DNA of 31,197 nucleotides from Ignavibacteria bacterium (GCA_027347805.1 DAIEQP010000283.1:1-31197); one strand, 5' to 3'; shown: positions 1 through 8,144, counted from the stretch's first letter. A program made the numbers and translations. The notes: generated by a model not told the origin, from the sequence alone.

Positions 1-1
1 T

Positions 2-730
2 CCTTTATTTAATGCGGGCAAAGGTGCTGTGCTCACTGAAAAAGGTGAGGCCGAACTTGATGCTGCAATAATGGATGGCAAAACACTGATGGCTGGGTCT
101 GTGGCGGGTATTAAACACATTAAGAACCCGATAAATCTTGCGCGGCTTGTAATGGAAAAATCTCCTCACGTTATGATGATTGGTGATGGCGCTGAAGAAT
201 TTGCAAAACAAAATAATATCGAATTAATTGATAATAAATATTTCATTACAGAAGAAAAATGGCAGCAGTATCAAAAAATAATTGAAAGCCGTAAAAATGA
301 AAGCAAACCCGAAAAGCATGGAACAGTTGGATGTGTTGCGTTAGATAAAAATGGAAATCTTGCTGCAGGTACCTCTACAGGCGGACTAATGATGAAAAAA
401 TTCGGTCGCGTTGGAGACGCGCCAATAATAGGCGCCGGAACCTACGCCAACAATAATACTTGTGCCGTTTCTGCAACCGGACAGGGAGAGTATTTCATTC
501 GTCTTGGTGTTGCAAAAGATATTTCCTCATTAATCGAATATAAAAATTATTCATTATCCCAAGCAGCAGATGAAGTGATATATAAAAAATTATCTCCGAT
601 GAAAGCCGATGGCGGGATAATTGCAATTGATAAAAAAGGAAATATAGCCTGGCCTTTTAATACGGATGGAATGTTCAGAGCGTATCATTTTAGTGATGGT
701 GAAAGCACAATTAAAATGTTTAAAGAATAA
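2..730 (+). CDS. iaaA: Isoaspartyl peptidase / L-asparaginase (N-terminally truncated by window edge)
   Basis: Ntn-hydrolase that removes N-terminal isoaspartyl residues from peptides and hydrolyses asparagine; it is made as a precursor that cleaves itself. The frame is open to the left edge and begins with PLFNAGKGAVLTEKGEAELD, a block found inside this family, so the GTG at 29 is an internal valine and the true start lies outside the window. The family hallmarks follow: DAAIMDG, AGSVAG, KNPINLAR and EKSPHVMM. The autocleavage site and nucleophile is the threonine of HGTVGCVALD (codon 323-325). Substrate-pocket blocks GRVGDAPIIGAGTYA and ATGQGEYFIR come next, and the C-terminal GGIIAIDKKGN strand completes the beta subunit. 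The catalytic half is complete. The next gene begins 75 bases downstream behind its own Shine-Dalgarno sequence. Confidence 0.93.
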   Translation, partial: PLFNAGKGAVLTEKGEAELDAAIMDGKTLMAGSVAGIKHIKNPINLARLVMEKSPHVMMIGDGAEEFAKQNNIELIDNKYFITEEKWQQYQKIIESRKNESKPEKHGTVGCVALDKNGNLAAGTSTGGLMMKKFGRVGDAPIIGAGTYANNNTCAVSATGQGEYFIRLGVAKDISSLIEYKNYSLSQAADEVIYKKLSPMKADGGIIAIDKKGNIAWPFNTDGMFRAYHFSDGESTIKMFKE

Positions 731-805
731 CTAAGTTTTTATAACCTGAAATTTCTATCGTTGTTATAAATTGGGGGTACCGCTAAAATTATTAAGGAGA
801 TTAAG

Positions 806-1222
806 ATGACAGTACTGGCATCGGTGAATTATTTTGCCATTCTCGTTTGCGGGGTTGTTGCAATTGGATTCGGTTATCTTTGGTACAGTCCATTTTTGTT
901 CGGTAAATTATGGCTGCAGGAGATTGATCAGTCAGAAGAAGACTTAAAGCGCAGAGGCAGTTTAATTAGAATTTATGGATTAACATTTCTTGGACATCTT
1001 GTGATGGCTTATGTTCTTGCGCGAATAATTAGTTATACAAATTCTACAACAGTAATTGAATGTATGCGTCTCTCATTTTTATGCTGGCTCGGTTTTACTG
1101 GTGCAACAATGCTTGTTAATGCTGTTTATGAAAGAAAGTCGATTAGATTAGTAGCCGTAGACGGCGGATATCATTTAATTGTATTGTTGGTATTCGGCAT
1201 AATTCTAGGCTCATTCCAGTAA
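806..1222 (+). CDS. DUF1761 family integral membrane protein
   Basis: A 138-residue membrane protein of unknown function. Four hydrophobic segments are visible at about residues 8-28, 57-76, 84-104 and 118-136. The early motif GYLWYSPFLFGKLWLQE and the later LGHLVMAYVLARI match the DUF1761 pattern (small four-helix proteins, roughly 130-140 residues). The ATG at 806 is well supported by AAGGAG at 794-799, six bases upstream. The following HAD gene is 39 bases away on the same strand, so co-transcription is possible, but nothing in the context points to a function. Family assignment rests on these motifs only; no catalytic residues are evident. Confidence 0.8.
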   Translation: MTVLASVNYFAILVCGVVAIGFGYLWYSPFLFGKLWLQEIDQSEEDLKRRGSLIRIYGLTFLGHLVMAYVLARIISYTNSTTVIECMRLSFLCWLGFTGATMLVNAVYERKSIRLVAVDGGYHLIVLLVFGIILGSFQ

Positions 1223-1261
1223 TTATAAAATAAGATTAATTTTTAAAAAATTCGGTAACAA

Positions 1262-1909
1262 ATGAATATATCTTTAGTTGTTTTTGATTTAGACGGAACT
1301 CTTATTTCCTCTCATGAAACAATATACCAAGCCACAGTTGAAGCACTTCGGCGGATTGGTATAAAAAAAGAAATTGATCAGAATAAATTTAATACTATGA
1401 TTGGGTGGCACTTCGAAGATATTTTTAAAGTGTATGATTTTAAAGTGCCCGATTTTGAAGACTTTATAAACATTTATAAATCGATTTACTTTGATTATAT
1501 ACACTCGTCTTATCTTTATGACGGTGTAAAAAAGACATTAGAGTTTTTACAAGCGAAAAAAATTTCAACAGCATTATTAACCACAAAAGGACAGGACCAG
1601 GCGGAAATACTTGTTAATTTTTTTGATATCGGTTTCGGCCTTAATTACATTATGGGCAGAAGACCCGGAATTGCACATAAACCTTCACCTGAACCGTTAT
1701 TAAAAATTTGTCAAGATCTTAATGTTGATAATTCAAATACCTTGATTGTTGGGGATACTGAAATGGATATTGAATGTGGCAGAAATGCTGGGGCCAGAAC
1801 CTGTGCTGTAAGTTACGGCTACAGAACAGCAGAAGAACTTAAAGCGTTATCCCCAGATTTTTTGATTGACAATATTGCCAAGTTGGAGTATATAGTTAAT
1901 GGTTTGTAA
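1262..1909 (+). CDS. HAD-superfamily hydrolase, phosphoglycolate phosphatase-like
   Basis: A 215-residue phosphatase of the haloacid dehalogenase superfamily, probably cytoplasmic. Motif I is VVFDLDGTL, with nucleophile Asp9 and acid/base Asp11. Motif II is the TTKG region near residue 107. Motif III is the lysine of HKPSPEPLL. Motif IV is IVGDTEMDIECGRNAGA, which supplies the magnesium-binding aspartates. The helical cap sits between motifs I and II (about residues 15-85), the C1 arrangement of Gph, PpaX and beta-phosphoglucomutase-like enzymes. Length is typical. The closing SYGYRTAEELKALSPDFLIDNIAKL resembles Gph-type proteins, but the actual phosphoester substrate cannot be read from the sequence. 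No Shine-Dalgarno is obvious before the ATG. Confidence 0.87.
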   Translation: MNISLVVFDLDGTLISSHETIYQATVEALRRIGIKKEIDQNKFNTMIGWHFEDIFKVYDFKVPDFEDFINIYKSIYFDYIHSSYLYDGVKKTLEFLQAKKISTALLTTKGQDQAEILVNFFDIGFGLNYIMGRRPGIAHKPSPEPLLKICQDLNVDNSNTLIVGDTEMDIECGRNAGARTCAVSYGYRTAEELKALSPDFLIDNIAKLEYIVNGL

Positions 1910-1930
1910 AATGTTTCTGGAGAATTTCAT

Positions 1931-2692
1931 ATGGATAAATCCGGAAAAGTTTCAGTTAATATAATACAAGGTATTGCATCAATCAGCTTCACTCACCCCA
2001 AAAGCAATTCTTTATCTACAGCACTCTTAAAGGAAATAACTAACATACTAAACAAGCTTGCTGGTGATAATAATGTTCATGTTATTGTTCTGCGAAGCGA
2101 TGGAGATAAAACTTTTTGTGCCGGGGCTTCATTTGATGAAATGCTTGAGATAAAAGATCTAAAAACAGGCAAAGAATTTTTTATGGGATTTGCTTTATTG
2201 TTAAATGCAATGAGGAAGTGTCATAAAATAATTATTGCAAGAATTCACGGGAAAGCAATTGGCGGCGGTGTTGGAATTGCAGCAGCGGCGGATTATACAC
2301 TTGCATCAAGCGAAGCTTCAGTTAAATTAGGTGAACTTGCTCTTGGTGTCGGACCATTTGTTGTCGGGCCGGCAGTTGAACGAAAAATTGGTAAAACGAA
2401 TTTCATTACAATGTCTGTTGATGCCGAATGGCATGATGCATTCTGGGCAAAACAAGCAGGGCTTTTTTCAAAAGTTTTCGCAAATAATCACGATCTTGAT
2501 GAAGCAGTTTCTGCACTAGCAAAAAAAATTTCCTCCTGCAGCTTACAGGCAACATCGGAAATGAAAAAAGTATTTTGGGAAGGCACCGAAGACTGGGATG
2601 ATTTATTGGATAAACGAGCTGAGATTAGCAGCAGGCTTGTGTTAAGCGAGTACACAAAAAATTATATTAAAGCATTCAAGAATAAAAATTAA
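1931..2692 (+). CDS. Enoyl-CoA hydratase/isomerase (crotonase) family protein
   Basis: A 253-residue crotonase-fold enzyme acting on acyl-CoA thioesters. The two oxyanion-hole segments are present: FCAGASFDEM (near residues 62-71) and GKAIGGGVGIAAAADY (near 107-122). Aligning to rat enoyl-CoA hydratase, the general acid/base Glu164 is kept as Glu135 in KLGELALG, but the Glu144 position is Gly115. This pattern and the following GPFVVGPAVERKIG block resemble proteins often annotated as methylglutaconyl-CoA hydratase or enoyl-CoA hydratase in Bacteroidota. With one catalytic glutamate missing, isomerase or another crotonase chemistry is as likely as hydration. GGAG at 1919-1922 supports the start. 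No other acyl-CoA degradation genes are adjacent. Confidence 0.85.
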   Translation: MDKSGKVSVNIIQGIASISFTHPKSNSLSTALLKEITNILNKLAGDNNVHVIVLRSDGDKTFCAGASFDEMLEIKDLKTGKEFFMGFALLLNAMRKCHKIIIARIHGKAIGGGVGIAAAADYTLASSEASVKLGELALGVGPFVVGPAVERKIGKTNFITMSVDAEWHDAFWAKQAGLFSKVFANNHDLDEAVSALAKKISSCSLQATSEMKKVFWEGTEDWDDLLDKRAEISSRLVLSEYTKNYIKAFKNKN

Positions 2693-2740
2693 TTACACCA
2701 GCATTTATCAAAAGTATTATCCTTATCAAAAGAAGATTCC

Positions 2741-2748
2741 TATTTTTG
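2741..2748 (+). promoter_or_regulatory. Candidate Bacteroidota-type -7 promoter element
   Basis: TATTTTTG matches the TAnnTTTG -7 consensus of the primary sigma factor in Bacteroidota. It lies 22 bases before the ATG at 2771, in a 78-base gap that separates the VOC gene from the upstream crotonase gene. No clear TTTG-like -33 element is seen at the usual distance, so only half of the promoter is supported. Confidence 0.3.
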
Positions 2749-2770
2749 AATCATCAAACCGCGAGTGCAT

Positions 2771-3109
2771 ATGAATTCGAGTGAGCTGAAATATCATCAT
2801 CTTGGAATTCCAACAACTGTAATTCACAAGAATGAAACATACCTTGAAAAATTCAAAGTATATGTTTCAGGATATGAGACAAGCGCTTATAAAATTGAAT
2901 GGATGCGGTATGAAAAGGATTCACCAGTTAACGAAATTGTAAAAACTATTCCTCATGTTGCCTTTGAGGTTGATGACCTGGAAAATGCAATTAATGGAAA
3001 AGATATTTTAATTGAGCCCAATAGTCCTTCTCCCGGTGTAAGGGTAGCATTTATTTTAGACAACGGCGCTCCGGTCGAATTTATTCAAGTAAACAATTTG
3101 AATGAGTAA
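2771..3109 (+). CDS. VOC (glyoxalase/bleomycin-resistance-like) family protein
   Basis: A 112-residue protein with one vicinal-oxygen-chelate unit. It opens with KYHHLGIPT (first beta strand with a potential metal-ligand histidine) and continues through IPHVAFEVDDLENAI and ends VRVAFILDNGAPVEFIQ, the usual closing strand in which the glutamate is a common metal ligand. The substrate is not predictable. A GTG at 2765 is in frame two codons earlier; the ATG at 2771 is preferred because the conserved fold begins just after it. The stop overlaps the start of the next gene by eight bases, so translation of the two is probably coupled. Confidence 0.78.
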   Translation: MNSSELKYHHLGIPTTVIHKNETYLEKFKVYVSGYETSAYKIEWMRYEKDSPVNEIVKTIPHVAFEVDDLENAINGKDILIEPNSPSPGVRVAFILDNGAPVEFIQVNNLNE

Positions 3110-4589
3110 GTTTTTCAATACAAAAGAACAATTCTTGTTGATTCTAATTGCTTCCATTTCAGTTGCAATAAGACTGCATGTTAATTTCAGCACCGAATAT
3201 TTTCCTGGAAATAATGGCGCATACTATCTTATTATGGTGCGCTCGTTATTGGAAAAGGGACAATTAATACGGGCCGATTTTCCATTATTGTTTTGGTTGG
3301 AAACAGCAATTTCGTTTTTAATTATAAAGCTTGGGCTGGCAAATTTAAGCTCGGCAGTTGATTTTACCACTCGAGCGTTTGATTCGGTTGTTCCGGTGTT
3401 TTCAATTGTGCCCGCTTATTTATTAACAAAAAGATTATTAGTAAATAAAGACAATTTTTATGCACCGATTTTAATTTCATCAGTATCAATTCTTTATTAT
3501 TCTTTTATTACGCTCGTTTCCGATTTTCAAAAAAATGCGCTTGGTTTATTGTGGCTCTTCTGGATGATTTATTTTCTTTTACTGGTACACGAAAAACCTT
3601 CTTTTAAAAATATTTTTGGTTTGCTGGTATTTTTATTGTTAACGGGGCTTACTCATTATGGCTGTATTGCAGTTGCAATTACAATAATCATGGTTGATTT
3701 TTTATCGCGCCACTTTACCGGTTACTCTTTTAAAAAGTTTTTAAAGCTTACTTTTTTCCTCATAATATCAATTGGGGTTTCGGTAGCAGTGATGTATCTA
3801 ATCAACCCATGGCGGGTAAGAACGTTTATAGAAATTCCATTCCAGATATTTAAAGACCCGGTCTTTTCAAGAATAATAAATAGAGAACCGATTATAACTC
3901 CGTTTGATGTTGCTGGATTACTTCTGACAAACATTTTGGGTGTCAGCGCGCTTTATTTTTTCGTTAAACGATTTAAAGAAATCAATGAAAAACACCGGAC
4001 TTATTATTTATCAATGATTATACTTGTTTTGTTTTTGTCCTCGCCGTTTCTTGCTTATGAATATGCCCAAAGAGTTTATTTTATTTCATATATGACAGCA
4101 ATTCCTGTTGTTGCTTTTATGCATAATATAATCAGTAATGAAAATGGTAAAAAAAGAATACTGATAATTGTTTCGGCAACAATTTTTTGTTCGGTAATTG
4201 TTGCTTTAACAAAACCAACATTTTCGAACATGAATAAAAATCTATATTCTGAATTGAACGAAATAAAAACCAGGATTAAAATAAATTCTACCGATGTAAT
4301 AATAGCCCGGCATGGAATGGAGTTTTGGTCAACCTGGATTATTGGTGCTGATGCTTTCAGACAGGAATCTACCTGGCCGATTTATTGGAAATGGTATTCA
4401 AAAGTTTATATTCTTAATCAGAAAAAAAGTAAAAGCCCATTTGGCCCGGCCGGGATTTTTGGAAAACCCTTTAATGAACCTCAAATACCGGAAAAATCAG
4501 TTCTTGTTTATTGCGGTGAATATTTTGATTTATATCAGTCACCACTGCCGCCGGAGAATTTTGAAAATTATAATAAACCGGAATTTTAA
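3102..4589 (+). CDS. Multi-pass membrane protein, GT-C glycosyltransferase-like
   Basis: A 495-residue polytopic protein. About eleven hydrophobic segments can be traced near residues 11-27, 62-80, 95-113, 120-140, 147-163, 170-200 (probably two), 212-233, 267-288, 302-318, 328-345 and 352-370. A soluble tail of about 120 residues follows. The first loop after helix 1 (FPGNNGAYYLIMVRSLLEKG) resembles the extracytoplasmic loop of GT-C or PMT-like transferases, where an acidic residue usually binds the polyprenyl-phosphate sugar; here no strong DxD or DE is seen, so the assignment is tentative. It could equally be an uncharacterised polytopic protein. It overlaps the preceding VOC gene by eight bases, and the beta-lactamase ATG begins one base after its stop, so the three form a tight unit. 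Confidence 0.65.
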   Translation: MSKFFNTKEQFLLILIASISVAIRLHVNFSTEYFPGNNGAYYLIMVRSLLEKGQLIRADFPLLFWLETAISFLIIKLGLANLSSAVDFTTRAFDSVVPVFSIVPAYLLTKRLLVNKDNFYAPILISSVSILYYSFITLVSDFQKNALGLLWLFWMIYFLLLVHEKPSFKNIFGLLVFLLLTGLTHYGCIAVAITIIMVDFLSRHFTGYSFKKFLKLTFFLIISIGVSVAVMYLINPWRVRTFIEIPFQIFKDPVFSRIINREPIITPFDVAGLLLTNILGVSALYFFVKRFKEINEKHRTYYLSMIILVLFLSSPFLAYEYAQRVYFISYMTAIPVVAFMHNIISNENGKKRILIIVSATIFCSVIVALTKPTFSNMNKNLYSELNEIKTRIKINSTDVIIARHGMEFWSTWIIGADAFRQESTWPIYWKWYSKVYILNQKKSKSPFGPAGIFGKPFNEPQIPEKSVLVYCGEYFDLYQSPLPPENFENYNKPEF

Positions 4590-4590
4590 G

Positions 4591-5376
4591 ATGAAAATGA
4601 AAACAGTATTTACCTCACTTTTGGTTGCGGCAAACATTATTTGTGCTCAGATTTTTGATTCAACAAAAATTGAAAAGATGTTAACGGGCCATACGGGGAC
4701 AATGATAGTTCTTGATAATTCAACCGGGCAGAAATTTGTTTATAATTCAAAACGCAGCAGGCAAAGATTTTTACCTGCATCAACATTTAAGATTCCCAAT
4801 TCCTTAATTGGATTGGATACAAAAGTAATTACTGATGAAAATTTTGTAATTAAGTGGGATGGAATAACACGTGACAACAAAGAGTGGAACCGGGATCATT
4901 CGTTGGCCACGGCAATTAAATATTCTGTTGTTCCGTATTACCAGGAATTAGCAAGAAGAGTTGGACGGAAAAAATATGAACAGATATTTTCAAAGTTTAA
5001 TTATGGGAATAAAACAATTGGTAATAAAATCGATTTATTCTGGCTTGATAATTCTTTAAAAATATCCGCTGAGGAGCAAATTTCTTTTCTTAAGAAATTT
5101 TATGAATATGATATTCCATTTTCCCGCAAAAGCATAGATATTGTTAAAAAAATATTAACAGAAGAGAAATTTGCCAATTCTGTGCTTAAGTTTAAAACCG
5201 GCACCGGCAAGAAAGAAGACGGAATGTGGATTGCCTGGCTTGTTGGTTATGTTGAACGAAAGGACAAAGTGTTTTTCTTTGCTTTTAATGTTGACGGTAT
5301 AAACTATGAAGACGCAAAAAGTGTAAGAGATGAAATTCCCAGAAAAATTCTGATTGATATGAAATTCATTCAATAA
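4591..5376 (+). CDS. Class D (OXA-type) beta-lactamase
   Basis: A serine beta-lactamase that hydrolyses penicillin-type antibiotics in the periplasm. All class D motifs are visible in this 261-residue precursor: STFK (Ser64 nucleophile, Lys67 the site of carbamylation), SVV (112-114), YGN (138-140), Trp151 in FWLDNSL, which in OXA enzymes stabilises the carbamate, KTGTG (202-206) and the WLVGY block (216-220). Residues 1-19 form a signal peptide; a Cys is present at 18, but the preceding NII is a poor lipobox. The frame stays open upstream to 4312 inside the membrane-protein gene, but the ATG at 4591, followed directly by the signal peptide, is the sensible start. It begins one base after the upstream stop. 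Base composition and context look native, with no mobile element nearby. Confidence 0.93.
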   Translation: MKMKTVFTSLLVAANIICAQIFDSTKIEKMLTGHTGTMIVLDNSTGQKFVYNSKRSRQRFLPASTFKIPNSLIGLDTKVITDENFVIKWDGITRDNKEWNRDHSLATAIKYSVVPYYQELARRVGRKKYEQIFSKFNYGNKTIGNKIDLFWLDNSLKISAEEQISFLKKFYEYDIPFSRKSIDIVKKILTEEKFANSVLKFKTGTGKKEDGMWIAWLVGYVERKDKVFFFAFNVDGINYEDAKSVRDEIPRKILIDMKFIQ

Positions 5377-5398
5377 CAAATATGATTGACAAAACAAT

Positions 5399-6211
5399 AT
5401 GAATACAAATTATAAAATATCAGAGCTGTTTATTTATCCGGTAAAATCTCTTGGCGGGATATCGGTTAATGAAGCAGAAGTTACGGATCGCGGATTAAAA
5501 TATGATCGGCGGTGGATGCTTGTTGATGACGACAATAAATTTCTTACGCAGAGAAAACATTCGCAAATGGCTTTAATCAGTTGTGAATTGAAATCGGATA
5601 ATTTGGAATTTACGCACAAGCAAAGCGGAGAAAAATTTTTAATCGGTCTTGATGAAAAAGAAAATAGGGAAATTGATGTTGTGGTTTGGGATGACAAAGT
5701 TAAAGTAGATTGCGTAAGCAATGAAGCCGATAAATGGTTTGGCGGAATACTCGGAATAAATTGCTCACTTGTTCGTATGCCCGAAACATCACACAGGCTG
5801 GTTGATACAGATTATGCATTCAACAAAGAAATTACCAGTCTTTCAGACGGATATCCTTTTTTAATAATTGGGCAGTCATCGCTGGATGATCTTAATTCCA
5901 AACTTGACAAAAAAGTTCCGATGAATAGATTCAGACCTAATTTTGTTTTTACAGGCGGAGAGCCATTTGTTGAAGATAAACTGAAATGTTTTGAAATAAA
6001 CGAAATAAAATTTTTCGGCGTAAAACAATGCGGAAGATGTATTGTTACAACGATTAACCAGGATAATGCTTTAAAGAGCGAAGAGCCGCTTCGAACTCTT
6101 TCTTCATATAGAACAATAAATAACAAAGTTATGTTTGGAATGAATCTTATTCATCAGGGGAGAGGAGTTATTCATGTTGGGGATAAAATTGAAGTAAAAG
6201 AGTATAAATAA
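5399..6211 (+). CDS. MOSC-domain protein with N-terminal MOSC_N barrel
   Basis: A 270-residue protein with an N-terminal MOSC_N barrel (ISELFIYPVKSLGGI, residues 7-21, then LKYDRRWMLVDDDNKFLTQR) and a C-terminal MOSC domain. The domain's signature is CGRCIVTTINQDN near residues 215-227; the second cysteine of this block is the presumed sulfur or molybdenum-cofactor ligand. RPNFVFTGGEPF precedes it, as in the family. Relatives YcbX and mARC reduce N-hydroxylated compounds with a molybdenum cofactor. Unlike E. coli YcbX there is no C-terminal ferredoxin domain, so an external electron donor would be needed. The gene sits 22 bases after the beta-lactamase stop. No molybdopterin biosynthesis gene is present in the window. 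Confidence 0.87.
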   Translation: MNTNYKISELFIYPVKSLGGISVNEAEVTDRGLKYDRRWMLVDDDNKFLTQRKHSQMALISCELKSDNLEFTHKQSGEKFLIGLDEKENREIDVVVWDDKVKVDCVSNEADKWFGGILGINCSLVRMPETSHRLVDTDYAFNKEITSLSDGYPFLIIGQSSLDDLNSKLDKKVPMNRFRPNFVFTGGEPFVEDKLKCFEINEIKFFGVKQCGRCIVTTINQDNALKSEEPLRTLSSYRTINNKVMFGMNLIHQGRGVIHVGDKIEVKEYK

Positions 6212-6289
6212 TTTTAAAGTAAAGATGAACAGTTAATGTTATTAATCGTCTAATGATAGAATTCGTGATAATTTTTAATGGAGAGTAAA

Positions 6290-7612
6290 ATGAAAAAAAT
6301 GCTGACTAGTTTATTTATAATATTTTTCTGTTTTAGTGTAAATATTTTTGCTCAGCTCGAGAAAAAATATGATAGTATCTGGGAAGGGACTCTTGATTTT
6401 GGACCGCAAAAACTAAAAGTAGTTTTAAAAATTGTTCAAACCAGTGACGGCAAAAAATCAGCTTTTCTTGACAGCCCTGATCAGGGCGCAGTCGATATTC
6501 CGGCTTCTTCGGTTTTAATAACAAAAGACAGTTTGAATTTTCAGATTAACAATATTAGAGCATCCTTTATGGGAGCCATAAATCAGGATGGAACCGTTGC
6601 AGCTGGAAAATTTTCTCAGGGAATGGTTAATATCGATTTGAAACTTAATAAAGTAGACAAGGTTGCTCAGCTAAACCGGCCTCAAACACCAAAGCCACCG
6701 TTTCCTTACAAAGAAGAAGTAGTAACATTTGAAAATAAAGCAGCAAACATAACTCTCGCTGGTACATTAACAATTCCAAAAGGTGGAAATAAATTTCCTG
6801 CAGTTGTAATGGTAACCGGATCCGGTCCGCAGGATAGAGATGAAGCTTTGTTTGGTCACAAACCTTTTTTGGTAATTGCAGATTACTTAACGCGCAATGG
6901 AATTGCAGTTCTTCGTTTTGATGATAGAGGTGTTGGAAAATCGAAGGGAAATTTTTCTTCTGCTCTAACGACAGATTTTGTTACCGATGCACTTGCAGCC
7001 GTTGAATACTTGAGAACAAGAAATGAGGTTGCTCAAAACAAAATTGGAATTGTCGGGCATAGCGAGGGCGGAATGGTAGCTCCACTGGCAGCTTCAAACT
7101 CCGATGACGTGAAGTTTATTGTAATGCTTGCCGGACCGGGAATGATTGGAAAGGACCTGATTCCGCTTCAGCAGAAATTGCTGTTGATGGCTACCGGTGT
7201 TACTGAAGAAGTTGCGTTAAAACAAGCATCCGAAACAAAAGAAGTTTTTGATATAATTTTAAATGCATCCGATAGTTTAACGGCATACAATAAACTAAGT
7301 TCGCTCTATGATGAAAAAGTTTCAAGAATGACTAAAAAGGAAAAAGAGAAGCCGGAGAATAGCAAAGAAGCATTTGCAGCAGTTACAAAACAATATCTGA
7401 GTCCTTGGTTTAGGTTTTTTATTAAATACGACCCCCGTCCTGCACTTGAAAATGTTCAGTGTCCTGTTCTTGCAATGAATGGAGAAAAAGATTTGCAGGT
7501 GCCTGTAAAAGAAAATTTGTCATTGGTTGAAACAGCACTAAAAGCCGGCGGAAATACAAAATACAAAATTGTTTCATTGCCCGGATTAAATCACCTATTC
7601 CAAAATGCATAA
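6290..7612 (+). CDS. Exported alpha/beta hydrolase, cut short by an in-frame TAA
   Basis: A secreted serine hydrolase, 440 residues up to the stop. A signal peptide ending near FAQ is followed by a beta-rich domain (about residues 25-120) and an alpha/beta hydrolase domain. The nucleophile is Ser258 in GHSEGG, the acid probably Asp401 in NGEKDLQVP and the base His435 in LPGLNHLFQ; VTGSGPQDRD (about 175-184) forms the oxyanion region. Peptidase, esterase or acyl-hydrolase activity is possible. The ATG at 6290 is chosen over 6278 because GGAG at 6280-6283 is well spaced from it. The TAA at 7610-7612 comes nine residues after the catalytic histidine. The frame then continues for 33 more family-like codons to a second TAA at 7712-7714, so the ancestral protein was probably 474 residues. 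The triad is intact, so activity may survive. Confidence 0.85.
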   Translation: MKKMLTSLFIIFFCFSVNIFAQLEKKYDSIWEGTLDFGPQKLKVVLKIVQTSDGKKSAFLDSPDQGAVDIPASSVLITKDSLNFQINNIRASFMGAINQDGTVAAGKFSQGMVNIDLKLNKVDKVAQLNRPQTPKPPFPYKEEVVTFENKAANITLAGTLTIPKGGNKFPAVVMVTGSGPQDRDEALFGHKPFLVIADYLTRNGIAVLRFDDRGVGKSKGNFSSALTTDFVTDALAAVEYLRTRNEVAQNKIGIVGHSEGGMVAPLAASNSDDVKFIVMLAGPGMIGKDLIPLQQKLLLMATGVTEEVALKQASETKEVFDIILNASDSLTAYNKLSSLYDEKVSRMTKKEKEKPENSKEAFAAVTKQYLSPWFRFFIKYDPRPALENVQCPVLAMNGEKDLQVPVKENLSLVETALKAGGNTKYKIVSLPGLNHLFQNA

Positions 7613-7714
7613 ACAGGAAGCGCTGCTGAATATGGAAAAATAGAAGAAACATTTTCTCCAGAGGCATTAAAAGTAATGGCAGATTGGATTTTAGAAATCA
7701 CATCTAAAATGTAA
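7613..7714 (+). pseudogene. Detached in-frame C-terminal tail of the alpha/beta hydrolase
   Basis: In the same frame as the hydrolase, this stretch reads TGSAAEYGKIEETFSPEALK and then VMADWILEITSKM before TAA. Homologues of this hydrolase family commonly carry such a segment directly after the NHLFQ block, ending in a final helix around DWI. There is no start codon or ribosome binding site just after the TAA, so it is unlikely to be translated by itself. I read it as the original C-terminus, separated by a nonsense substitution (AAA or CAA to TAA), unless the stop is read through. Confidence 0.75.
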
Positions 7715-7737
7715 AATCAAAAAGAAAGGAAATATAA

Positions 7738-8109
7738 ATGGCAAACGTGTTAAACTGGTTCGAAATTCCCGTTGAAGATATGGAGCGGGCAGTAAAGTTT
7801 TACACAACAATTTTTGGATTTGCATCAATGTATCAAATGCAGATGGGCGGGTTTGATATGGCTTTTTTTCCAATGGAAGGAGATGGTGTTGGCGGCGCAC
7901 TCGTAAAAGGAGAATCATACAAACCAGCACTTGATGGCGCAGTTATTTACTTAAACGCAAATCCAGATCTTGCAATTGTAGAATCAAAAATTGAAAGTGC
8001 CGGTGGAAAAGTTCTAATGAGTAAAAAATTAATTACCGAAGAAATAGGTTACATGGCGCTGTTTATTGATATTGAGGGAAACAGAGTAGCGCTGCATTCA
8101 AATAAATAA
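7738..8109 (+). CDS. VOC (glyoxalase-like) family protein
   Basis: A 123-residue single-unit VOC protein. The N-terminal block LNWFEIPVEDMERAVKFYTTIFGF and the central GGALVKGESYKP are typical of a widespread small VOC subfamily. The C-terminal GYMALFIDIEGNRVALHS closes the fold. The first metal-ligand position carries Glu or nothing obvious rather than His, so metal binding and enzymatic activity are uncertain. AAAGGA at 7725-7730 supports the ATG. It ends immediately before a stem-loop that appears to terminate the plus-strand run. Confidence 0.85.
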   Translation: MANVLNWFEIPVEDMERAVKFYTTIFGFASMYQMQMGGFDMAFFPMEGDGVGGALVKGESYKPALDGAVIYLNANPDLAIVESKIESAGGKVLMSKKLITEEIGYMALFIDIEGNRVALHSNK

Positions 8110-8116
8110 AAATTAT

Positions 8117-8141
8117 AGCGGGATTAACTACTTGTCCCGCT
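8117..8141. terminator. Bidirectional intrinsic terminator between convergent genes
   Basis: AGCGGGA (8117-8123) and TCCCGCT (8135-8141) form a perfect seven-base stem with an eleven-base loop. T-rich tracts follow on both strands (TTTTCT on plus; ATAATTTTTA read on minus). It lies between the convergent stops at 8109 and 8145. Confidence 0.7.
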
Positions 8142-8144
8142 TTT

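Noticed and set aside
4312..4590. Upstream extension of the beta-lactamase frame inside the membrane-protein gene
   Set aside because: The extension is out-of-frame overlap with a real gene, has no family-like sequence, and a signal peptide starts at 4591.
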